Source: Antedon mediterranea (Eukaryota > Echinodermata > Crinoidea > Comatulida > Antedonidae). Taken from it: DNA of 64,000 bases. Every line of letters starts with the position of its first letter. The first letter of the stretch is position 1. The stretch lies in the NCBI RefSeq assembly GCF_964355755.1, contig NC_092671.1, positions 10,675,001 to 10,739,000 on the forward strand, in the 5' to 3' direction. A model generated the notes under the pieces. That model did not search any database. It was given only the letters and a program-made list of their open reading frames with translations, and was not told where the DNA came from. Shown one piece after another: positions 10,001 through 22,106 of this stretch. The position numbers were made by a program, and so were the translations under genes.

Positions 10001-13000
10001 CATTGAAAATCAAAAGCTCTCTTATCATATGGGTTTGCAAAAAAAAACAAAAATTGTAATACAGTAATTGATTATCTATGTGTGTTAATTTCCAATATAA
10101 TCTATAGTTTAAATAAAAATTGAATTGAATCCTAATTTTATTATTTACAATTTAAATTACCTCAGATGCTGTTAATGCAGATGAATTGGCTGTAGTACCT
10201 TTGTGCCTAATTGAATTACATTTTTTGTTCTGCTTTTTTTTTAGATGTTGGATGTGTTTGATAAAATTTCTTTTGACAACCCAAATGGAGGTGTTTGGAA
10301 GCAAGGCTTTGAAATCAAGTATGATGAAAAGCATTGGAATGATGAACCGTTGAAAGTTTTTATTGTTCCACATTCTCACAATGATCCGGGTGAGTAAGTG
10401 GCCGAGTGGTTAAGACAGTGGGACCGTAATTACGTACCCATAACATCGGCAAGGGTTCGAGACTCACTTGCTCTATGGTTCTGGTGGTAAAACGAGTCTT
10501 CTCGGATAAAGACTATAAACCGTAGGTCCAGTGTTCACATCAAGCTTATGTGCACTTTAAAGAACCTAGTACATCTTTCACCCCGGTGTACTAGTACATC
10601 ATAGCCACTGATCATAACTGGGCCCTATGGGAGACCAGTCTTTGACTGAAGAGGTCGCCCAGTATAAATAAAATATTTCAATTAAATATTTCAAAGATAT
10701 ACCAATAATTATCCCCTATGGAAGCTATTGTAGGGAATATTTCACATTACAAACATCTGTTTTGATAACCATACTGTACATGATGAAAGAGTGTGTTAGT
10801 GATGGACTTTCTATTCTTGGAAACGGTTGTATATGGTTATAAAAATGGCAATTTCATTTATTTTCTTTGAACAAAAATTATTAGATTACAGTATATGCAA
10901 AAAAGGAATCATTTATAAAAAGTAAAAAATGGAAATTCAAATGCTTGTAAAAAATATCCATTACTATACATAAAATTAATCACAACATGATTCAACATTA
11001 ATTAAATTAAAAATATTGCATGTGAAGTGTTAAAAAAGGATAAATTTACTAATTAAAATTCTATTATTGCATTATATTTATATATATTTTTCATTGATTA
11101 GGTTGGATTAAAACACTGGATAAATATTTTCAAGACCAGACAGTGCATATACTTGATAACATGGTTGTAAAGTTACAGGAAAACCCTAAAATGACGTTTA
11201 TGTGGTCAGAGATCTCATACCTATCTATGTGGTGGAAGAGAATTGATGAACAAAAGAAAGATATTACACGACGGTAAACATGTTTTACAGATATGCGTTC
11301 CTCCATATATATATATATATGTTTGATTAAACATTCTGTAGTATAACTTACCTGTAACTTGGCTTGTTTTACATTAGGTGAATTTATTCGCACAAATTGA
11401 TAGCGCTGACTATTTAATTAATATTTCATCTACTTTTTGTGATGTGAACAATTGTTCAACCCATTGAATGTTTAATTTGTACGAATATATTCGCTAAGTG
11501 AAACCAGGCTTTAAGTTATAACCACTGAAAATATTTAATACATAATGCGACATTTATTTTTCATGATGATCAGAATGCTGTGGACACCTTTTCAACAACA
11601 TTCTTTCCCCCTTTTTCCCAACATTCTTTCCCCCTTTTCCCCAACTACGGCACCATTATGCCTGTCCACGACAGTGGCTTGTTAGTACACCGGCTAACCC
11701 CCTACATGTTTTGTTGCAGTCTTATAAAAGAAGGTCGTCTTGAGATAACAACTGGAGGCTGGGTGATGAATGATGAAGCTAATACTCATTATTATGCTAT
11801 GATAGATCAATTAATAGAAGGACACGAATGGTTAAATGATCACATTGGTAAGATAATTACATAATTATTACATAATTACATTTGGCATCATCATAAATAT
11901 CACTTTCATATCCATTATTGTTCTCACTTTTCAAATTCAATTTTTCAAATTTAACTCCCTTACAAGAAAACATAATTAAACATTATTGCATTACCTGTAT
12001 TTTTTTAATAATTGTCTTAATTCTAATTATTGTCTTCACATTCATAATACTTTTTTAAGTTAATTGTAATCATTGCCATCATCAATTTCATATCTTTTTT
12101 CGTTACTTTTGTCACCATTAATATGACTGGAAACGTATACATATTGCTATAATTTTGTCCTATAGTTGACATTATCTTCATTGTCAAATCATTAATCTCA
12201 AAAGTTTTTATATGTTACCAGGTGTAAAACCTAAGAATGGCTGGGCGATAGATCCATTTGGACTATCACCAACCATGGCTTACATCCTTCAGCGCATGGG
12301 CCTAGAAAATATGGTTATTCAGCGTGCCCATTACACTATAAAGAAATATCTAGCAGCATCACAAAATTTGGAATTTATGTGGAGGCAAAACTGGGGTAAG
12401 TTTTAAATGATGTATAAGTGATTTGTTTGTTCTTTTTCTCTGTCTAAACTATCAAATATTATGTAACAATGAAAAAAATGTGATGTGCCCATATATGGAC
12501 ATAATGATGCCATATCACTACCATATTTGGCACATCACAATTTTTTTGTCAAACTAGTTTGATTGTTTAGACAAAGCTTTATACAAAATGAGGACATATT
12601 TTGCGAATGTGATCAAAATATAACATGCTTATTTAATGTTCAATCCTGAATGCCTCTAGCAGTACGTTAGCTGTTCAACATTTAAAAACAATTCTTATTT
12701 TTCTATAGACCATGGTTCCAGCACTGATATGTTTACCCATTTGATGCCCTTCTACAGCTATGATGTTCCGCATACATGTGGACCAGACCCTAAGGTTTGC
12801 TGTCAATTTGACTTCAAGAGACTACCAGGGGGTCGTATCAGCTGCCCCTGGAAGGTACCACCAATACCAATTACACAAGCTAATGTAGAAGGAAGGTAAC
12901 TCAACTTTTATCATTTCTTCATGTATGAAATGTAGTTCCGTTAACAGTAATTATATTCTTAAGCTCTGTCTACACTATCAAACTTTATGTGATAAAATGT

Positions 13001-16000
13001 GATGTGCACATCACACTTTTTGATAGTGTAGACAGAGCTTTATAACAGACTTTTATATCAACCCAAGTTTTGATATTATTTTCAAGAGTGGCTTTTAAAC
13101 CACAGCTTCCAAAATTAGCAGATTTGCTGTTTTGTGAACAAAAAAGGACTGAAAATAATAAGTTTATTCTATTTTAATTTTATAGGGCCAGAATTTTACT
13201 AGATCAGTATCGTAAAAAGTCGATGCTTTATCGTTCCAAAGTTGTGCTAATTCCTCTGGGTGATGATTTCCGATATGATAAAACAGTGGAATGGGACAAC
13301 CAGTACAGTAACTACATGAAACTGATGGACCATATGAATGGAAGAAAAGATTGGCATGTTGAGGTAATCTATAATTATCTTACTGCAGAATATAATTCTA
13401 TAAATAGCTTTAGTGATTAGGTCTATCTGTCATGAATTATTCAAAACAATCAATACTAATAGATTTATTGATTATGTCTTTGACAATTCATGAATATTCA
13501 AATAAGATCATTCTCCATGTTCTACCATTTTGGCTTTTACAGTAGCATTCAGTTCCTTTTGTGCTATTTGATTTTACTGTATATAATTCAATGATTTTCT
13601 GATGGTAGTTGGTAGTAGTAGGGCCTACTACCAATTGTTCATAATGTTATTGTGTGAGGTTTTTTTTATTCATTTCAGGCTAAGTTTGGAACTTTAGATG
13701 ACTATTTTAAAGCCTTATTTAAAACTATGCATACAGAACGAGGCAACCTACCGCAGGGATTTCAAGTTCTTAGCGGCGACTTTTTTACGTACTCGGACCG
13801 AGATGATCACTATTGGAGTGGTTACTTCACATCTAGACCATTCTATAAAAATCTTGACAGGGTATTAGAATCTCATTTAAGGTATAAACAATTACAATTT
13901 TTTACTAATAAATGTAAATAATTTGTAAATAAGTCATAATGTTATTTGTATTTTACCAAAGCCTTGTATTGTAGAGTCTATTGTTTTCATTTTTCTTTCT
14001 TTATTAGGGCTGCAGAAATTATATATTCTGTTGCCGCAGCAACTGCTCGTCAACATGATTCTACGACATTCCCATACAATGAACTCATCCAGATGCTGCA
14101 TACTGGACGGCAAAACCTAGGATTATTCCAACATCACGATGGAATCACAGGAACAGCTAAAGATCACGTTGTAGTTGATTATGGTATCAAGTATGTGTAT
14201 AAATAGATTATTATATCTTAACCAATCCCAGTGTCCATCTAATAGATCTTCTTTGGTTGCAATGTACCAGAGGCTTTTCATTAGTCTGCCAAACATATAA
14301 TAAGACTCTAATCCCATTTCTTTAATGCTCACATGCATAATTTGGCTACTTATAATTTGTATTTTTAGTTACATTTTTTTCCATATATACATTTTATTAG
14401 TGCCAAACTTGGCAGATCTTAAACTCTGTAAGTCAGTAATTGTAGCAATTGTATTATTAACTACAATTTAATTTTGAGGTATCACAATAAACTGTACGTC
14501 TACAACCTAATCTGAAGCTCTGTCTACACTATCAAAGTTTATGTGACAAAAAAATGTGATGTGGTGCCCATATATGGACATAATGATGTCATACCACTAC
14601 CATATTTGGGCATATGACTACCATATATGGGCACATCACACTTAACAAAAAGTGTGTATGCTAAAATTAAAACATCTATTTTCTTTTAGGTTGTTAGCCG
14701 CTATTGATAATTCAAGACGTGTAATGATGGAATGTATTCTGTTCTTGTTGACAGATGATAAGAAAGTTTTTGCTAGAGACATCAATTTCTTTGATGTTGT
14801 AAGTTGATTATTATTTTAAATTAAATTTAATGTTCATACTTGTCATTGAAAATCATACAATTTTACTAAAACATTATCTGTGCCACCTGGAGAGAAACAT
14901 ACAAGAGGAAGTTTGTTTTTTTATTTGACACCATTTATACAATCATTTTGCTTTACTGTGACATTTATAAATTAATGATTGTTTTTTCAGGATGAAGAGC
15001 GCCATTCTCATGATTCTCTACCCGATAAGAAAATAGTTAAAGTTATGAAAGAAGCTCCAAGGTAGTAGAATATATTTTAATTATTTGTTTTAACTTTGTA
15101 TGAGACAAACACTATTATTTCCACTTGTTTTGTGGATGAAATAAAGTTCTTATCTTATAATCTCTTTATTTTGTACATAGTATCATCATTCTGTATAATT
15201 CAATTGCCCAAGAACGTGTGGAATTGGTTCGAATCCATGTATCAGCTCCAAATGTACAAGTACAAGACTCGCAGGATGAGGTGGTAGCCAGCCAGACTAA
15301 TCTGGTTTGGACCAGTAAAGAAGATTCATCAAACGATGTCTATGAAGTAGGTTTTTACTCTTTAAACGAATGTTTAAACAACGTTTTTGGTACAATCCAT
15401 CATAATGATATTGTTTGTTTTTATTGCAAATCCATACATCATACCCTCCATGATCATACATATATTAAAAAGAGGTTGATACATAAATAACAAACAACTT
15501 TTTTATTTAATTTAATAGCTTTAAAAACTTTCTTTGTTTAGCTTGTGTTTCTGGTTCAATTGTCTCCTCTCGGTTTGAAACGTTTCACCGTACATGATAT
15601 GAAGGAAGATGTCTCTGAAAAACATTCTTTCTCAAAAGTTGAAATTCATTATGCTAATGATAATTACAATGGTCAAAGGTGAGTGCCTGAATTACAATTA
15701 TATTTTGTAATATTGTTTGACAATAATTTTATGCAAGTCTCCAGAATAGAATTTATGATAATCTATCTGTGGTTCACACTAAAATAACTAATGCCTCTTT
15801 CAATGCCTAGCAAAACTCTGAAGTTTACACACAATAAAGCATCAACACTGGCATTTTGTATGGTATACATATATAAGTGTTTTACCTAGCAATGTGAGAG
15901 GGGTATTATTTTATCACACACATACTTTTTGTCTTTATAGGGGTCCATTTGAGGTTACTTCTAATAATGGAGCCGAAGATTTCACTATTGAGAACGCTAG

Positions 16001-19000
16001 GATTACAGCTAAATTTACAGGCAGCACTGGACTACTCAAGGTAAATAAAAATAAGATACAGAAATCTCTCCCAACTCAACACCCTTGGACTGGCCTAATA
16101 TATCTGGTTTTTTTTACAGAAATTCTGTAATTCCAAATGTGTTTTTATTGGTATGAAAGTATTTGGGACCTTTTTGAGTCTGGTTTTGAGAGAATTTCTG
16201 GTTTTTAGAGGATTTATGGGTTTTAGAGAATCTGGTATTTAGAGAGTGAACTGAAGTTATAACTTTCAAAACAGTTACACACAATAACAATTATGAATTA
16301 TATGTCATCCTTATTTCTGCAGAGCAGCATCCAAGCCACTCTATAACAAACCTTACAATTTAATTTACTTTGTTTCAGTCTATAACCACAAAGACAGATT
16401 TGAAAGAGACAAGTACTGAAGTGCAGTTTGTGACCTACGGAACAACTATTAAGAAAGATAAGAGTGGCGCGTATTTGTTTATGCCAGATGGAGATGCTCA
16501 GGTAACTAAATTATTCTTATTAAATTCGCTACTAATGTTTGCTACTAATGTTTGCTAGTAAAGTTAGGTTTGAGGTACACCATGTGTTAAAAAAAAAAAG
16601 TAAAGTTGACTAAGTCTCGACGTTTCAATTCTAACCTCGATTTAAAATAAATTTATTTCTCTACAAAATCTTCTGTATTAATAATAATATACAGTAACTA
16701 ATATCTGTTGAAAAAAGCACTTGTAAGCAAAGTTGAATTTGTCTGGTACTCCAAGCAACATAATAAATATGTTATGCTACTATCATCACCTGTAATGATT
16801 CTGGACAACCAACTTTACTTGCTTAGTATTACCTCACAAGATAATTGTAGCAATACACACCTTATAAAGTTTGCTACTAAAGAATGTTCTTGTACTAAAA
16901 TGGAAGATGCATGTCACCTGTCATTAATAATTATTTACCTTGAAAAACTTGTTTTTAGCTTTTTATTATATCTATTCTTCTTCTATTAATTATTTACCTT
17001 TTAGCTTTTTATTATACCCATACATCTTCTGTTGTTGTCATCAGATTTATTTAACTGGTGTAATGTAGTGTATTGACTGAATGAATTTTGTTTCTTCCTC
17101 CAGCCGTTGCAGACTGACCGTCCATTCATACGTGTTATTCGTGGTCAGTTATTATCAGAGGTTCATGTTATCATTGATAAAGTCTCGCACATCGTTAGAC
17201 TTCCAAAATCTGCTGGTAAGCCGTTCATCTATTACTGTACAACCATATTTTGTTTTCCACCAACAGAACCCAAAGATTGTGGAATAGTTAATATTTTTTA
17301 TAACATATACTCTCTTAGGTGTGGATGGATGCAGTTTGGAAATTGAAAATATAGTTGATATTCGATCTGTTAGAAATCGTGAATTAGTCATGAGATTAAA
17401 GTCAGGAATAGAAAATGAGGACAAAATCTTCTACACGGACTTAAATGGATTTCAGGTAATTATTTTTTACTAAACTCTACTCCTTTCCATTCTAATTGAG
17501 AACTGATTTTGAGTCATTATGTAATAATTGATATACAGTATATATGAAATATTATCATCATTATAATTGTTATAATTTATTTTATTTACTCAAATCATAT
17601 ATCACTTTTTTAATTCTTAGGTTCAAAAAAGAAAAACGTTATCAAAGCTTCCAATACAAGGCAATTTTTATCCAATGGTAAGCATGGCATACGTGGAGGA
17701 CAAAACATCACGGCTTACTTTACACTCTGGCCAAACCTTAGCTTCAGCAAGTCTTCAAAAAGGTAAGTTATTCGTTTAACATTACACATGATAAAAGAAT
17801 GATTATACATCACTTGACTAGCCAACACTAAATATAGAATCAAATGGAATGTGTTCATGTTTATTGTTTGTTACAGCAGTTAGTGGTAGCGGTTTTAAAC
17901 TTTGCAAACAATCTAGTTGAGATAGAAAATTGAAATTTTGGATTACCTTGGATATGACAATTCAAAGAGTTTGTTTTTATAGGTTGGCTAGAGGTGATTA
18001 TGGACAGGAGACTAATGCAAGATGACAATAGAGGGCTCCAACAAGGTGTAACAGATAACAAGAGAACTCTAAATAAATTTCGACTTTTATTAGAAAGACG
18101 GGAGAAAGGAGATGACACAGCTGTAAGTCTTTTGTATTAAATAATATCAGGTGACCTGGTAAATGTGCCACGTCTAATCTAAGTGCATATCAAATAAACA
18201 CGCTAATGTGTTTCTCACTCTGGCGAGTGAGAGGTCTTTACTCTATGTAATAATTTTATGTAATGATGTCTAAATTTTATTATCTTTTTTTAAAGTCTTA
18301 TATATGAAATTGTTTTTAATTTATTAAGCATGCAGCATTTTATTCATCTTTCCTGGAATGTTTCATTCATCTTTCCTGTAATGTAAATCATGCCATACTT
18401 TTATCTTTTGAATTTCACAGAAAACCTCATATCCCGTGGGCTACCCATCCTTACTAAGTCACGCGACATCACTGATTACAAACCACCCAGTATATATTCA
18501 CACTGCAATATCACAACATGCTAATGAAGCTAAGATATTACCAGAGTTTGAGATATTCCAGACGCCGCTACCGTGCGATATTCATTTATTAAATCTGAGG
18601 ACGCGGGTAGATCAGACGAAGAGTGCGGTGACAGCGAGAGACGAGTCGTTAGTGATATTACATCGGAGAGGTTTTGATTGTTCGTTCCCAGGCCCAGCTT
18701 TAATGTGTAACACAGATGAGGGAGAGGTAAGTTGATATTAATAATATATTTGTAAATGTTGTTTACTTTTACAAATTTCTGAGCGGTGTTTTTTAGATGA
18801 CACGGTATCATTCTCTAGTATAATTTGTTTTTAATTATTTCATTAAAAAAAGATATACCTGTCAATGTGTTTATACACCAATAGATTCACTGATTATGTT
18901 TAAATAACATGGATGAAACTGACTCCAAATAACGAGAGGCAAGCCATGATTCAACGTTTCAATCTTTATTTGATCATCATCAGGAATGAACAATAATTCC

Positions 19001-19275
19001 AAAGGCAGACAATTATAACTACAGTACTATTCATAAGTATGTAATATACAGTAGTTGTAATTGCGATTGCTGTTTTGAAATATTATATTATCATAATACT
19101 ACAATAAACTTTTTTTTTTCAGGTCACAGTTAACCAACTTCTAAAGAGTTTACAAGTAACATATTTCAAACAAACTTCGCTGTCAGCTATGTACGATGGA
19201 GCTGAGCTAGCCCCAGATGCAAAAGTTACTATAGAACCGATGGAAATTAACACATACAAGGTCAAACTAGGTTGA
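7002..19275 (+). CDS. MAN2A1: Golgi alpha-mannosidase II, complete, 22 coding exons
   Basis: A type II Golgi membrane glycosidase (GH38) that trims two mannoses from GlcNAcMan5GlcNAc2 during N-glycan maturation. Exons: 7002-7139, 9480-9833, 10245-10389, 11102-11273, 11720-11847, 12222-12395, 12709-12895, 13186-13363, 13679-13881, 14008-14190, 14690-14798, 14991-15061, 15181-15346, 15542-15678, 15941-16040, 16379-16501, 17104-17215, 17319-17455, 17621-17762, 17983-18122, 18421-18726, 19123-19275. Phases join without a break to 1185 aa (human MAN2A1 1144). A short cytosolic tail is followed by a membrane span at residues 11-31 and a coiled stem. Zinc and catalytic residues are all present: H209 and D211 (HSHNDPG), nucleophile D323 (AIDPFG), acid D460 (GDDFRY), H603 ([10 protein letters not shown]). 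Met8 at 7023 matches the usual start and may be the true one. The gene is likely the pro-orthologue of MAN2A1 and MAN2A2. Confidence 0.95.
7172..9215. mobile_element. about 2 kb non-autonomous DNA element with long terminal inverted repeats in MAN2A intron 1
   Basis: The left arm around 7180-7266 and the right arm around 9140-9215 are inverted copies sharing GATCAGGTGCCGTTTTCGGC, CCACCTC.ACTT.TATGGAC and TATACCATTA, over roughly 70 bp. Between them no transposase frame is seen. Internal direct repeats occur: TTGTCAATGAATCTGTA at about 7685 and 8267, and AAATAAAAAATAT..TTTATCT at about 7556 and 8590. The start of intron 1 of MAN2A lies just outside the left arm. Exact ends and target duplication could not be fixed, and the superfamily is unknown. 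Confidence 0.65.
8690..8940. repeat. degenerate tandem repeats inside the intron 1 element
   Basis: Several imperfect units of roughly 50-60 bp built around TGTACTGTAGT.TTTAA and TTTGAATCCGATT follow each other. They form part of the interior of the TIR element. Confidence 0.5.
10391..10690 (+). mobile_element. tRNA-derived SINE abutting the MAN2A exon 3 splice donor
   Basis: The head looks like a class II (Ser/Leu-type) tRNA: A box GTGGCCGAGTGGTTAAGAC, B box GGGTTCGAGACTC, and ends GAGTAAG/CTTGCTC that can pair as an acceptor stem. The body contains CTATAAACCGTAGGTCC and GTGCACTTTAAAGAACC, words common in invertebrate SINE bodies, and it ends in an AAATAAAATATTTCAATT tail. The head begins at the GT of the donor (10390-10391), so part of the donor sequence may come from the SINE. 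No clear target duplication. Confidence 0.75.
12436..12578 (+). mobile_element. MITE family A copy 1 (TWA-type)
   Basis: The arms TCTGTCTAAACTATC and GATTGTTTAGACAAAGCTTT are diverged copies of the family TIR AGCTCTGTCTACACTATC. The interior holds the family words AATGTGATGTGCCCATATA, ATATCACTACCATATTTGG and CACATCACA. It lies in a MAN2A intron. Confidence 0.8.
12962..13039 (+). mobile_element. MITE family A copy 2, short deletion form
   Basis: Nearly perfect TIRs (AGCTCTGTCTACACTATCAA at the left, complement at the right) enclose only about 40 bp, with a central TGTGATGTGCACATCACA hairpin. A TTA target duplication is visible on both sides (12959-12961 and 13040-13042). Confidence 0.9.
14516..14660 (+). 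mobile_element. MITE family A copy 3, right end degenerate
   Basis: The left TIR AGCTCTGTCTACACTATCAA and the interior are intact, including a duplicated CTACCATAT..GGGCA segment. The right TIR cannot be found after AAAAAGTGTGTATGC. It lies in a MAN2A intron. Confidence 0.8.
16158..16250. repeat. dispersed repeat shared with about 50455-50515
   Basis: Both places carry GTATTTG.GACCTTTT, then AGTCTGGTTTTG.GAGA and TTTCTGGTTTT, with indels between them. It is probably an old interspersed repeat of unknown type, or a shared T/G-rich simple sequence. Confidence 0.35.
18925..18990. repeat. possible retroelement fragment (GTTTCAATCTTTATTTGATC word)
   Basis: A CAACGTTTCAATCTTTATTT word followed by GATCATCATCAGG resembles sequence seen in Penelope-like or DIRS-like terminal regions of invertebrates. 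A related ATCGACGTTTCAG word occurs at about 44753. Nothing else of an element is recognisable. Confidence 0.3.
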
Positions 19276-22106
19276 GATATGCTAACGTGGGTTTTAATTT
19301 TTGCCAAAATAGAATTGTTCTGTCACCGAATCAATTAATATTTATTAAAAATCATTGTGATATAAATATATATAAAGCCATATTCAAAGTGGTTGGTTTT
19401 CTACTGAAGCAAATTGGCATATAAAATATGTATTGGGATTCAAACCTCTTTTCAAAGGTAATTTAAAAAAAACACAGCCTGAAATGTTGCTGCTGTAGGA
19501 GTTATCCAAAAATCTTGGTTAAATTTAGGTAATTTATTCTCAAATCAATAACTAAATAAATTCCAAATAAGGACAAACATGAAGGATTTTTTTTTTGTTA
19601 ACATTATTTTTTTCTCTTTTTTTATACATTATGCAAGGCTAAATTTTACGCTAATAATGCATATTGATTGCAATTATTGTGACTTTTGTTTTCAGTTTGT
19701 GTGATTAAGTAAGAACTGTGAAAGATTTTTTTTAATAGATTTTCATAGATTTAATTTTTCTATTTTGCATACAGATGTTAAATTAATGTTGTAGGCCAGT
19801 GATGTTTTAATGTAGGTTATGTGTTTTTAAGGATAAATTTGATTTAAGTACTGTCAACTTTTCCAACACATTTGAGTTGGTCTAATAATATCTGGTTTTC
19901 CAGCTGGTAATTTGTGTTTATAATGGTTAAAAACAAATGTGACCTTTGGAAGTTTATGGTTTTCAGAGAGTCCGGAAATTTTTTTATATATACTGTACTG
20001 TATATGATGTGTTCCGCCCATGTTCGACCTTTAAGTAGTAGTTTGATTGTCGGCGATCTTAAAGCCAAACGCATTGCAGTAGGCACTATTATCGCTTTAA
20101 TATTTTATTTTATGGATTTAATTATTTAAATATTTACTTTTTTTGGTTTCTTTTCATAAAATGTTTACATTTGATAGTTGTGATTACAAAGACAAAATTA
20201 GGTAACCTTATTTTTATTAGGAAAGCGTAATTAATGCACAGAACCCAACAAGAATCATGTGCTGGAACTTAACATGTTATAAAAAGTAATTGAGTTTAGG
20301 TTATTAAATAATTAGATAACTCCTAGTGATGGTGACATCTATGTTGTATGTTTTACTTTATGAATGTTACCTAGGCTTGAAAACATAGCAAAATCAGTGT
20401 GCAATTTAGGCCTTAACAGTACAGAGATTAGGAATTTCCGGAGGATTCTAGGTCCTGGCAACGACACAATTTTTATGGGGGTCATAGGTCATTGCAATCA
20501 AAATCTCCTTATTGGCTTCTTGTGGTTTTGTGTATTTCTAGTAAATTGAAATCTAATATATCTTGAAAATAATACTTAAAGTAAAAGTATTCACCCCCAA
20601 TATGTAACTGTATTGTGACTAAGTTAAAGATGTTTGTCTATTATCAAAATGCTCTATTTATAACTGTTTTTAATTCACTTACTTTGATAGTGTAGGGGTA
20701 AGGCAATGTGGTGATATCCAATAATGTCGTAATTATTCTATATATTTCTGAGAAAGAATTGTTTAAGAAAAAGGTGTCATTTTTTGTATCATCTTGTTGG
20801 TGTTGGGATCCTATACCCCAACTCTTTCCTTCAGTAATATACTCATTCATTGCATGATCAACAAATAAAAGCCAGTGTGTTACATCTTCTGATCATATTA
20901 TACATTGTAAATACATTAATATAAATTATTCTATGATTATTATTATTATTATCTAGTATGTGTAATCTCAGTATTATAAAATCAAATGCGTTGTACTTAA
21001 TTTAATTAATTTTATATGTTATATCTTTTTTAGGAATTAATTTACAGAATAATAGCTGAAATACATTCTTAATATATTTTATGTGGCATGTCGCAACTCT
21101 ATATACCATACTTATATGTTATTACCATACAGATAATCTATTAATGTGGCGTACTCGAGTATGGTATGGTAATTATTTATTAATTTAGATTTGTTAGGGT
21201 CTGGTTTTTTTTTCTGTTACTACCTTATATGAACAATTATTATTACAGTGTGTGTACTGTATATATAAGATATATATTGTTATTTAAATATAATTATGTA
21301 CAGACATTCACTACTCAGTACTGGCAAACAATACACAAATCTTGAAATGAAAATAACATGTATATAAACTATATCTAGGATGTACATAGCAGGATGTATC
21401 TTTTTACGGAAAATTAAATTCAATTGACAAATCATATGCCTGCTGTTTCTATGAATCATATTGTATAATCAGATTGTGGTCGTCGTGACTAAAAAAGTAA
21501 AAAAAAATGTCAATGATAATTGGTGGGGTAGGGGAAGTAACAACATTTTGCAGTAGGCCTATTTATTCACTATACAATGCACAATTTAAATTTTTTATGG
21601 AAAAAACCCCACCAAATGTAGGTGGCGCACTCCATAAGGATAATGTTTACGTTGATGAAAGCTTTTTGCTACGTTTGTGAATGAAAGACGAACATTAAAA
21701 TGACAGATAAGTTTAGGCTAGGGGTTGTGTAATTGTGTAAGCTATTGCTATATACAGTAGCATTACTTTCTGTTTTATTTCTGTAAAAAGACTGATGATA
21801 TTGTAGCAAAACTGTAAGATAAATCCTTCTTAACTTAGGCCTAGCTGTTAGGCCGTCTTTTTGTGTTTCTGCAACATCGTCATCGCGGAAAGAATCGACT
21901 TTGACCAGCGATGTGATCCAGTGACCTGTAAGCCTAGCCTAAAAATACACACGACACTGGTGGTTTCATTAAATGTAACAACGTATTTAATGTTATTTAT
22001 CTTCTTCAACTTCAAGCCTTCGTAATCCAGGATCGGTCCTGTAATCAATAATATAGACCTATTTTAATTACTTATTTTTGACTTAAACTGAAATAAACGT
22101 TTTGAG
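19276..22106. other. MAN2A 3' UTR and DYM upstream region
   Basis: AATAAA signals at 19555-19560 and 20864-20869 could end the MAN2A transcript; the second is followed by T/G-rich DNA. No gene is supported here. Roughly 21600-22106 is less AT-rich, contains AGGTGGCGCACTCC and several CG dinucleotides, and is the likely DYM promoter and 5' UTR. A TAGGCCTA word is at 21555. The rest is AT-rich with short simple repeats such as ATTATTATTATT near 20940. Confidence 0.5.

Noticed and set aside
10392-10472. tRNA gene (Ser/Leu-like, with A box, B box and pairing ends)
   Set aside because: The T stem is poorly paired, no clean anticodon arm was found, and the sequence runs straight into a SINE body and A/T tail, so it is a SINE head.
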